From: an uncultured Neomegalonema sp.
GTDB lineage: Bacteria; Pseudomonadota; Alphaproteobacteria; Rhodobacterales; Rhodobacteraceae
Reading direction: 5' to 3'
NCBI GenBank assembly: GCA_937974055.1
Contig: CALJIU010000130.1
Location: 1 to 49,512 of the forward strand
DNA: 49,512 nt
Made by a program: the position numbers and the translations under genes. Below the pieces are notes generated by a model that did not search any database, was not told the DNA's origin, and saw only the letters and a program-made list of their open reading frames with translations. Positions within the stretch are counted from its first letter, which is position 1; each line of letters starts with the position of its first letter. Shown one piece after another: positions 1 to 7,891 of this stretch.

Positions 1-90
1 CCGCCATCGGTATAACTCCAACAGCAGACGCACCAAATCGCCCCCCGCCCAGCGGCGGTGGCCCTAAATCTCGTCCTGAAACCTGCCCCC

Positions 91-726
91 TCACGGAGGC
101 GCTTTCATCCCCGCCAGTGCCATCAGTGCCAATTCATGCACCTCCGCCAGCAGCAGATCGATGGGCCGCTTGCCCCGTTTCACATGACCCGGCGGCCTAC
201 CCGGACGCATCACGCGAAGCGGCCTCGCCATCCCGGCCTGCTTCCGCGCCAACCGCTTCGCCTGCCCCGGAATATCGTTCATCGCTGCAACCAACGCCTC
301 GACCCGGCGGCGCAAAGCGGCAGCCGATACCGGATCATCTGGCAAAATCTCCACACGCCCCGGAGGCGTGACATCTAGATCATCGAATCCCCGCACATTC
401 GGCCCAAATCCCGGCGCAGTCTTACGCTTCGGCGGTCCAACCTCCCGGCGCGGATCGATGACCACGAAGACAGGTTTTCGCCCGCCCGACCCCTTCGGAA
501 TACCACCCGATGGGGGCGCTCGCTTTGCACGCGGTTCCACCACGATATCCTTCGCCGCAATCGCAATCAGTCGCCGTAGCGTCGATTCCGCCGGACGCAG
601 CAGCGCCAGAATCGCCAGATGCATATGCCGCAGCAGGATCTCGCTATCCCCAAGCATCGCCAGAATCTGCGCCACCGTGGGCAGCAAATCTTCGCGATTG
701 ATCTCGATGCAGCGGGTCCAACTCAT
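91..726 (-). CDS. conserved hypothetical protein (start MSWTRCIEINREDLLP chosen; longer ORF to 810)
   Basis: Open minus-strand frame of 212 aa from the internal ATG; Arg/Pro-rich C-terminal half; no family recognised. Confidence 0.55.
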   Translation of the reverse strand: MSWTRCIEINREDLLPTVAQILAMLGDSEILLRHMHLAILALLRPAESTLRRLIAIAAKDIVVEPRAKRAPPSGGIPKGSGGRKPVFVVIDPRREVGPPKRKTAPGFGPNVRGFDDLDVTPPGRVEILPDDPVSAAALRRRVEALVAAMNDIPGQAKRLARKQAGMARPLRVMRPGRPPGHVKRGKRPIDLLLAEVHELALMALAGMKAPP

Positions 727-869
727 ATGCGATGCGCGTCCTCGTTCAAAACAAAACATGAACAAACGACATGATAATTCCCCAAATGTCAAGCGCGCGC
801 TGCACCCCAAATCCGGCGCAGCGACAATTTTCCGAGCGAATGCTGACCCTGACGATCCGAGTCGGAGGT

Positions 870-897
870 GGGGACCGGGCTGGGTAACCCGATCCCC
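870..897. other. intergenic hairpin
   Basis: ggggaccggg-ctgggtaa-cccgatcccc, 10-bp stem with one mismatch; no T-run on either side. Confidence 0.35.
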
Positions 898-1092
898 GAA
901 GAAGCACGCCCGCTATGCGGTTGGCTGGGTGTGATTGCGAACGTGCTATTCACGGACAGCAATACCGCCGTGAACACCTCTTTCACGTGTGGGCGCATGT
1001 ATTCCGTCGCTACAATTCCGATGGCCCTGATTTTTCCGGCATAAGCCCCGCGATTCCATCGCTTTTAACCATTGCGCCCCTACCGTCGCGCG

Positions 1093-2592
1093 ATGAACTC
1101 ATGCCGTATCATAGGGGCGTTGCTGCTCGCCTGTTTTTGCTGGGTGGGGTCCGCCGTTGCCGGTGAGGCAGGACGCGAGACCCTGCGCAATGGCGCGGTG
1201 CTGTCGTGGCAGGTCGAGGATGCCGGCGATCCGCGTTTGGGGCTGGCCGTACCTGCCTTCGCACAATGGGGTTCGCAGGGCTTTGCCGACCCGGTTACGA
1301 TCCGCATGAGTGCCACGACACTGGCCTTCATCGATGCGTGGCAGCTTTCCTTCTACCGCATCGGGGATGCCCGGTTCGAGCGTCCGTTGCGCCGGTTCCG
1401 GGGCACCGCCCTCACCCTGCACGATCCCTTGTCATGGGATGGGAACGTTGAGACCGGCGCACCGCTTCGCCCCGGCGAAACCGTGCTTGCCGTGCTGGAA
1501 ACACGCGATACGGCGGGCAATATCGACCGCGCTGATCCGCAAGAGATGATGGTCGCGCGCTATATCATGAAGCGGGAGCGCCGCCGCATTCGTGACGTCG
1601 ATGCCCGGCGCAAGGCGGATGTCGTTCGCGGTTCGGCCATCGCTTCGCGTGCCATGCCGAGCACGGGGCGCGCGGTATCTCTGCGCATCGACGGCTGGCC
1701 GGAAGACGACCCGCCGCTTCTATCCGGTATTCCGCTGCACCGTGACGGGTCATCATGGACGCTGCGCCAGACGGTGCCGGGCGGTGCCTACGATCTCGTC
1801 GTTCAGGTCGCCCGCCCGATCATCGGCGGCACTCGCGCCATCCCCGTCGGCATTGCCCGCCTTCTCGTTCCGACTGGCGCGCCCCTGATGGCGCGTGTCA
1901 AGGGAACCGGCGCGCTCGACCGCGAAGACCGGCAGGGTATGGTCCCCGAAGGCTTGCGTGATGACGGGGCCATCGACGGTGATGCTGCGACCCGCCTCGT
2001 TCTGCTCGACCGACAGGTGGGCGAGGATCGTCTGGCCTTTGCGTCGATGGACCCGGTCGGCACCGTTGATCTGGCCAAGAATCGCCGCAAACGTCGCTTC
2101 CTCGTCGTTCCCGCCGATTCATCGGTGGCTCAATGGGCGGGGCAGGGCGCGTCATCATCGACCCTGCGTCCCACGGCAGAGGCACGCACGCGGACCATCT
2201 CGGTCGTCTTCGATAGCCCCATCGGCAGCGAGCTGATCCTGCCCCACACCGATATCGTCTGGGGTAGCCTGCGCATCCAGCCGCAAGGCGATGCGTCGCC
2301 CCTGTCGCCGGTGCGCGATTTCTTCGCGAACCCGGCCCAGGGCCGTATTCTTCTGACGGAAAGCGCGATCAATGATTTTGGCGGGGAACAAGTCGAAGGT
2401 TTGCGCGTTGAATATTCAGTTAATACTTTTGCGCCGCGATTGCAGAATGAAGGCAGAATTACCGACAACGGAAAGTCGTCTCACATAACATGGGATGCCA
2501 ACGCGACGCGCAAATACAGTGAGGCAAAGAATGGCACTAAAGAAAAGGGGTTTATCAGCAAGGTTCTGAGTTGGTTTTCGGGGTCGGATTAA
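1093..2592 (+). CDS. secreted protein of unknown function
   Basis: ORF from ATG 1093 with signal peptide MNSCRIIGALLLACFCWVGSAVAG; long uninterrupted frame. Confidence 0.75.
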   Translation: MNSCRIIGALLLACFCWVGSAVAGEAGRETLRNGAVLSWQVEDAGDPRLGLAVPAFAQWGSQGFADPVTIRMSATTLAFIDAWQLSFYRIGDARFERPLRRFRGTALTLHDPLSWDGNVETGAPLRPGETVLAVLETRDTAGNIDRADPQEMMVARYIMKRERRRIRDVDARRKADVVRGSAIASRAMPSTGRAVSLRIDGWPEDDPPLLSGIPLHRDGSSWTLRQTVPGGAYDLVVQVARPIIGGTRAIPVGIARLLVPTGAPLMARVKGTGALDREDRQGMVPEGLRDDGAIDGDAATRLVLLDRQVGEDRLAFASMDPVGTVDLAKNRRKRRFLVVPADSSVAQWAGQGASSSTLRPTAEARTRTISVVFDSPIGSELILPHTDIVWGSLRIQPQGDASPLSPVRDFFANPAQGRILLTESAINDFGGEQVEGLRVEYSVNTFAPRLQNEGRITDNGKSSHITWDANATRKYSEAKNGTKEKGFISKVLSWFSGSD

Positions 2593-2603
2593 TAAAAAAT
2601 TAA
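2589..2603. promoter_or_regulatory. candidate CtrA-type box TTAA-N7-TTAA(CC)
   Basis: ttaa-taaaaaa-ttaacc at the end of the 1093-2592 ORF, about 150 bp upstream of the 2752 ORF; matches the alphaproteobacterial CtrA consensus. Confidence 0.35.
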
Positions 2604-2751
2604 CCTTTTTCCTCTGCCGAAGGTTGTATTTCCAATCACTTGATATCGACTTTATTAGCGCCTTCAATAACCCTTTGCGGATGGTCACATTCTTGCTAAC
2701 GGTGTACGCGTTTAGAGTAAAATCTTCCAATCTATTCAGGAGAAAAGGCCG

Positions 2752-3606
2752 ATGGTCTCTTTCAAGATGAAGCACGGCGCAGCGGTTGCTGTGCTGCTTG
2801 CGACAACGGCGGTGACTGGGGTTGCTGTTGCGCAAACCAATCTCAGCAACACCGTGATCCAGTCAACCGGCACCGGAACCATCGCGACCCCCGGCGCTGT
2901 GGATCGTGCAATCGTGCAGCCCCTGCAAAACGCGACGATCCAGTCGTCGGGTACGGGCGTCATTGCAACACCGGGCGCAATCGAGCGCCGTGTCGTTCGG
3001 GCACCTACTCAGATCGTCACCGGCGGTTATGCCGATGTGACGGAATGTTACATTGAGGGCGAATCGCCCATCGAAGACCGTGATCGTCTTCCCGCCTGCC
3101 CCGCCGAAATCGCGGAACTGGGTGAAATCCAGTATGTGAACGAGCCGATCCAGCAGTCTGTCGTTGAGCAGCCCGTGATTCAGCAGCAAACCGTTCAGGT
3201 TCAAAGCGTCGAGCCGGTTCAGCTCGATTTGGCCAGCGTTACCCGTGGTACGCCCTGTGGTCCGGGCACCGGCACAAGCTGCGCAAGCACCGCTGCCGAC
3301 CTGCAGAACGTGCGCCCGTATTTCAATACGTCTACGCCTACGCCCGCCACTCCGGCTCCGCAGATCGTGGCCGCTTCGCCACCCCCGCCTCCTCCTCCGC
3401 CCCCACCACCCCCACCACCTCCGCCTCCTCCACCACCGCCACCCGTGGCAGTGACGCCCATTCCAGCGGCTGGTTTCGGTGGCATCGGTGTTCCCGGTAT
3501 CGTTGCGGCGGGGATCGGTGCGCTGGCAATCGGCGGTATCATCTACGCGATTTCGGATGAGGACGACGACAACAACGCCTCGAACAACACGCGCAACAAC
3601 AACTAG
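2752..3606 (+). CDS. secreted or membrane-anchored repeat protein with 22-residue polyproline tract and C-terminal Gly-rich TM segment
   Basis: aggag RBS-like sequence upstream; signal peptide (AVAVLLATTAVTGVAVAQ); two 27-aa imperfect repeats; Pro22; GFGGIGVPGIVAAGIGALAIGGIIYAI segment and acidic/Asn tail. Confidence 0.8.
   Translation: MVSFKMKHGAAVAVLLATTAVTGVAVAQTNLSNTVIQSTGTGTIATPGAVDRAIVQPLQNATIQSSGTGVIATPGAIERRVVRAPTQIVTGGYADVTECYIEGESPIEDRDRLPACPAEIAELGEIQYVNEPIQQSVVEQPVIQQQTVQVQSVEPVQLDLASVTRGTPCGPGTGTSCASTAADLQNVRPYFNTSTPTPATPAPQIVAASPPPPPPPPPPPPPPPPPPPPPPVAVTPIPAAGFGGIGVPGIVAAGIGALAIGGIIYAISDEDDDNNASNNTRNNN
2848..3006 (+). repeat. two imperfect coding repeats of about 27 aa
   Basis: NTVIQSTGTGTIATPGAVDRAIVQPLQ followed by NATIQSSGTGVIATPGAIERRVVRAP. 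Confidence 0.8.
3379..3444 (+). repeat. polyproline-coding tract (22 consecutive Pro codons)
   Basis: Direct codon reading; mixed CCA/CCC/CCG/CCT usage. Confidence 0.95.
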
Positions 3607-3635
3607 CGCGACTTTCACCGTATCTGATCTGTAGA

Positions 3636-3671
3636 CATGGCCCGGCGATTGATGAAAATCGCCGGGCCATG
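3636..3671. terminator. intrinsic terminator-like hairpin
   Basis: Perfect 15-bp stem catggcccggcgatt / aatcgccgggccatg, 6-nt loop, followed by ctgtttt. Confidence 0.75.
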
Positions 3672-3752
3672 CTGTTTTCGGCGACAATCGTTCCTAGATA
3701 TTGCATGTGACAAACCGTCTTACTTGTCCGGTTGCCGGAGGAAGGTTCGCAG

Positions 3753-3878
3753 ATGAATGCTCGACTGGTTCGTACCCTCGCTTTCGTCGCCCTCATGGGC
3801 ATCGTCTTCGCCGCGTCCTGCGCGACGTTCGTGCGCGCCGATACCGGGGCACCTGTCACGATGGAAACGGCCCCATGA
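3753..3878 (+). CDS. small hydrophobic, possibly exported or lipoprotein peptide (41 aa)
   Basis: MNARLVRTLAFVALMGIVFAASCATFVRADTGAPVTMETAP; ATGA overlap with the next ORF; ggaagg RBS-like sequence upstream. Not listed in the ORF track. Confidence 0.55.
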   Translation: MNARLVRTLAFVALMGIVFAASCATFVRADTGAPVTMETAP

Positions 3879-4813
3879 GCGATTCCGGCGACCCGCAGGA
3901 CTACACGCCCAAATCCGCAACACGTTTCGGTGGTCCCGGTCATCAAACGACGCCACCCGCCATGCTGAACAGCGCGACACGCCTCGATAGCCGGGGGCAG
4001 CGCAGCGCGCGTTTCCGCAAGCGTAGCTGGATGATCCTGATTGCCGCCGCCCCGTTGCTCTTTGCGGCCATTCGCAGCCTGTCGGGCGGCGATGCCATCG
4101 GCATGGGCACCAATATCGGTCTTTTCGCGCTCTACGCCTTCTCGGTCTTCCTGATCCGTCAGGGGGGCGAGGCCGAGGACGCTTACCTCGACCGCACCTA
4201 TGCCTCGCCCCCGGCTTTGCCGCGTAAACTGCTGGGTTCACTTGGTCTTGGTGTCGCCACCGCCCTGACCGGCCTGTTCGGATGGGATATCGGCATCGTC
4301 CAGTCCATCGGCCTTGGCGTGCTTGCCGCCGGAGCCTCCGTCGCGACCTTCGGTTTCGACCCGATGAAGGCCAAAGGCGAGATTTCGCTATCTGGCGTCA
4401 CGCCGCAGATGGTCGAGGATGCGATCGACGAGGCGGAGGAACGGTTGGAGGGTATCGACCGCGCCGCCGCCGATATCGCCGACCGCCCCCTGCGCGACCG
4501 CCTTGGCAAGATTACCGCACGGGGGCGCGATATCCTCCGCCGGATCGAGGAAGACCCCTCAGACTTGCGCCGGGCGCGCAAATTTCTGAAAGTCTATCTC
4601 GACGGGGCATTGGAGGCGACGCGCAAATACGCCCGCAGCCAGCACGACCTCGGCGATAGCGACATGTATCTGAAATTCCGCAGCTTGCTTGATGACATGC
4701 AGCAGACATTCGACCAGCAACACGAAAAGCTGCTGACCAACGACCGCATCGACCTCGATGTGGAAATCGACGTTTTGGCTGAACGGCTGGAACGTGAAAC
4801 CGTGCTGCGCTGA
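3875..4813 (+). CDS. XpaC-like (5-bromo-4-chloroindolyl phosphate hydrolysis family) membrane protein
   Basis: Start MSDSGDPQDY overlaps the upstream sORF stop; two hydrophobic segments then a helical C-terminal domain; typical TelA neighbour. Confidence 0.65.
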   Translation: MSDSGDPQDYTPKSATRFGGPGHQTTPPAMLNSATRLDSRGQRSARFRKRSWMILIAAAPLLFAAIRSLSGGDAIGMGTNIGLFALYAFSVFLIRQGGEAEDAYLDRTYASPPALPRKLLGSLGLGVATALTGLFGWDIGIVQSIGLGVLAAGASVATFGFDPMKAKGEISLSGVTPQMVEDAIDEAEERLEGIDRAAADIADRPLRDRLGKITARGRDILRRIEEDPSDLRRARKFLKVYLDGALEATRKYARSQHDLGDSDMYLKFRSLLDDMQQTFDQQHEKLLTNDRIDLDVEIDVLAERLERETVLR

Positions 4814-4929
4814 TCGTTGCGCTTAACCATGTTTCACGCGATACTTGGCGTGGGATGTGATCCACTTTAAGACAGTAATGCGCCGCGTGCATAGCGTCGG
4901 TCGTACAAAGATTAAGACAGGGAACCATC

Positions 4930-6141
4930 ATGGCCGTTGAACAGACCGAACAACTCCGCCAGAAGACCGCGCTGGCCGTCCGCGAGGCTGACGAGATCAT
5001 TCAGATGACCCCACCCCCGCCCGCGCAGGAGCTTATCACGATCCAAAGCGCCAACCCCGATCAGGTCGCCGCGATCCGCCACCGCATGTCGGAAATCGAC
5101 CTGTCGAACACCCAGACGATCATCAAATTCGGCTCCAAGGCGCAGGAAGACCTGACCGCCATTTCCGACGAAATGCTCGACGGCGTGCGCAACAAGGATG
5201 TGGGACCGGCGGGCAGTTCTCTGCGCAAGATGGTCACCACCATTCGCGGCTTCGACGTCACCGAACTCGCCCCCGGCAAGGAAGCCGGTTTCTTTGCCAA
5301 GATTTGGGCATGGATCATGGGCAAGTCCGCCTCCACCGCCGATTTCGTGGCGCAATACGAGGAAGTGCGCGGGCAGATCGACAGTATCCAAGACGAACTG
5401 CTGACGCATGAGACGAAATTGCTCAAGGATATCAAATTCCTCGACAAACTCTATGACAGCTCCCTCGATTTCTACGATCAACTTGCCCTCTACATCGCGG
5501 CGGGTGAGGCGAAGCTCGACGAACTCGATACGACCGAGATTCCGGCCAAGGAAGCCTATGTACAGGCCGCCTCCGAAAACGAGGGTGTGCTGCGGGCGCA
5601 GGAATTGCGCGACCTGCGCGCGGCCCGCGACGACCTCGAACGCCGGGTCTACGATCTGAAACTGACCCGTCAGGTGACGATGCAATCGCTCCCCTCGATC
5701 CGGTTGGTGCAGGAGAACGACAAATCCCTCGTCAACAAGATCAACTCGACCCTCGTGAACACCATCCCCCTGTGGCAGACGCAGCTCGCGCAGGCCGTCA
5801 CGATCCAGCGGTCGCGTGACGCCGCCGGTACGGTCAAGGATGCGACCGATCTGACGAACGAATTGCTGACCAAGAACGCCGATAACCTCCAAATGGCAAA
5901 CCGCGAAGTGCGCGAGCAGATGGAGCGTGGTGTCTTCGATATCGACGCGGTCAAGCAGGCCAACCAACGCCTGATCGACACCATCAACGAAAGCCTCGCC
6001 ATCGCCGACGAGGGCAAGAAGAAACGCGCCGAAGCCGAATCCGAGCTGATCACGATGGAAGAGGAACTCAAGAAAACCCTTTCCTCCGCCAAAGCCCGTA
6101 AAGACGGCACTGGCGATAATGTCGGGACATCGGCGGGGTGA
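4930..6141 (+). CDS. toxic anion resistance protein, TelA family
   Basis: 403 aa, helical/coiled-coil throughout, with TelA-like segments (SLPSIRLVQENDKSLVNKINSTLVNTIPLWQTQLAQAV). Confidence 0.85.
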   Translation: MAVEQTEQLRQKTALAVREADEIIQMTPPPPAQELITIQSANPDQVAAIRHRMSEIDLSNTQTIIKFGSKAQEDLTAISDEMLDGVRNKDVGPAGSSLRKMVTTIRGFDVTELAPGKEAGFFAKIWAWIMGKSASTADFVAQYEEVRGQIDSIQDELLTHETKLLKDIKFLDKLYDSSLDFYDQLALYIAAGEAKLDELDTTEIPAKEAYVQAASENEGVLRAQELRDLRAARDDLERRVYDLKLTRQVTMQSLPSIRLVQENDKSLVNKINSTLVNTIPLWQTQLAQAVTIQRSRDAAGTVKDATDLTNELLTKNADNLQMANREVREQMERGVFDIDAVKQANQRLIDTINESLAIADEGKKKRAEAESELITMEEELKKTLSSAKARKDGTGDNVGTSAG

Positions 6142-7025
6142 GATACGCGCGCGCAGCAGTAACGGGCGCTCTGGCCCTGTTGACCTTGTCGATCACTGGT
6201 TGCGGCAGGTCCGCGACTGATCTTGGGCCGCAGCAGCCGCGCGCAACCTCGGTCGGTGTCTTGCCGCCGACCGATATCGTGTCCCGCCGGGACAGGGTGC
6301 CGTTGCCGTTCTACGCCGCAAAGCCCCGCCCGGAGACGCCGTATTCCAACGTCGATGTGCTGCGCAACTTCATGTCCATCGCCCTGCGTGCCGAGGCCGC
6401 CGACGATTTTGCCCCCGATGGCAGCATCGCGATTTCCAAATGGCAGGGACCGGTCCGCTATCGCCTCGCCGGGGCGCAACCGCGCGACAAGGTACAGATC
6501 GCCGCGCTGTCGCAACACCTCTCCGACCTCACCGGCCTCGATATCCGCGAGGCTTATGACGTCGAGCGGTACAATATGGATATCCGCTTCGTTCCCCGCG
6601 AATTTCGTGGGGCGGAGATGCGCGAACTGCTTGCGACCAACTGGCTTGGTCCCCGCGTGGCTCGCCTTGCCGAAGGCTGGCGCGATTACGAATCCGACCG
6701 CTGCTTCACCCTCACCACCCGCGATCCGGGGACGGGCGTGACCGGCACGGCGCATATCTTCATCAAGGACGAACTGTCCCCGATCTGGCGGGAAACCTGC
6801 ATCATCGAGGAGATGGCGCAGAGTCTGGGCCTGTTGAACGACGATCCCCGCGCCTCGCCCTCGATTTTCAACGACGATGGCGTGTATCAATCCTTGACCA
6901 GTCAGGACGAGTTGCTGCTGCGCATCCTCTACGACCCCCGCATTGAATCGGGCATGACCAGACGCAATGTCTTGCCGCTGGCGGAACAGGTGATTGCGGA
7001 TCTGCGCCCCGCAGGCAGGCGTTGA
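6138..7025 (+). CDS. DUF2927 domain lipoprotein (paralog 1)
   Basis: GTG start overlapping the telA stop; lipobox SITGC; conserved C-terminal block EEMAQSLGLLNDD...SIFND...LLLRILYDPRIESGM. Confidence 0.8.
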   Translation: MRYARAAVTGALALLTLSITGCGRSATDLGPQQPRATSVGVLPPTDIVSRRDRVPLPFYAAKPRPETPYSNVDVLRNFMSIALRAEAADDFAPDGSIAISKWQGPVRYRLAGAQPRDKVQIAALSQHLSDLTGLDIREAYDVERYNMDIRFVPREFRGAEMRELLATNWLGPRVARLAEGWRDYESDRCFTLTTRDPGTGVTGTAHIFIKDELSPIWRETCIIEEMAQSLGLLNDDPRASPSIFNDDGVYQSLTSQDELLLRILYDPRIESGMTRRNVLPLAEQVIADLRPAGRR

Positions 7026-7882
7026 TGCGGGCCGCTCTGCTCGCCGCTGCCCTTGGCTTGCTGAGTGCCTGCGCCCCCCCGTCGTCCGGGCCTGAACTTG
7101 CCGCTCTCTACGGCGATTTCGAGTATTACTACCGCGCCGATTCCCGCTTTCGCACCGATTACGACCCCCCCGATGCCCCCATCGACCTCGCCAAGCTGGA
7201 GCAAAGTTTCCTGAAACTCGCCTTCAACAGCGAGGCGCAGCAACTGAACGACCGTACCATCGTGCAGGCCGAGGAAGTCCAACTGCTGCGCTGGCCCGGT
7301 CCCGACGTCACCTACGCCCTGATCGGTGGCTCCCCTGCGGATGACGCCCGGATGCTGGCGCTGGGCACCCGCATCGGCGACGTGATCGGGCTGCCGGTGC
7401 AGCCGGTAGACAATGTCCAAGATGCCGATATCCGCGTCTTCGTCCTCGATGGCCCGACCCGGCGGGAGTTTGGCAAGAAATCTGCCGAAGGCTTCGATCT
7501 GTCGATAGCGGCCTTTATCGGCGCATGGGTGCTGCGCCCCGAATTTCCGTGCATCGGCGTCATCAATACCAACCCCGAAGACGACAGCCTCGCGGTCGGT
7601 GCGATCTTCATCAAAGACGAATTGCAGGGCGATTTCCGCCGCGCTTGCTTCACCGAAGAATTCACGCAGGTCTTCGGCCTCATCAACGATGACCCCGATG
7701 TTCGCCCCTCGATCTTCAATGACGATCAGGAGTTCATTGAATTGACCCGCCACGATGAATATCTGCTCAAGATGCTCTACGACCCCCGCCTCTCGCCCGG
7801 CATGACCGAGGCCGAGGCCCGCCCCCTGCTGGGGCAGATCGTGCGGGATGTGGTAGGGCAGAGCGAGACGGCAGTATATTAG
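7025..7882 (+). CDS. DUF2927 domain lipoprotein (paralog 2)
   Basis: TGATG overlap with the upstream stop; lipobox LLSAC; EEFTQVFGLINDD...SIFND...LLKMLYDPRLSPGM. Confidence 0.8.
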   Translation: MRAALLAAALGLLSACAPPSSGPELAALYGDFEYYYRADSRFRTDYDPPDAPIDLAKLEQSFLKLAFNSEAQQLNDRTIVQAEEVQLLRWPGPDVTYALIGGSPADDARMLALGTRIGDVIGLPVQPVDNVQDADIRVFVLDGPTRREFGKKSAEGFDLSIAAFIGAWVLRPEFPCIGVINTNPEDDSLAVGAIFIKDELQGDFRRACFTEEFTQVFGLINDDPDVRPSIFNDDQEFIELTRHDEYLLKMLYDPRLSPGMTEAEARPLLGQIVRDVVGQSETAVY

Positions 7883-7891
7883 GAGAGCCAG

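Noticed and set aside
811-1090. Possible structured small RNA (SRP or 6S-like)
   Set aside because: A hairpin is present but no family signature (for example GGTCAGGTCCGGAAGGAAGCAG of SRP RNA) could be read.
2863-3687. 274-aa antisense ORF opposite the polyproline gene
   Set aside because: Trp/Gly/Arg-rich frame is the mirror of the proline tract.
4912-6890. Long antisense ORFs of 351 and 406 aa opposite telA and DUF2927-1
   Set aside because: Mirror frames in GC-rich coding DNA; the plus-strand products match known families and antisense products look low-complexity.
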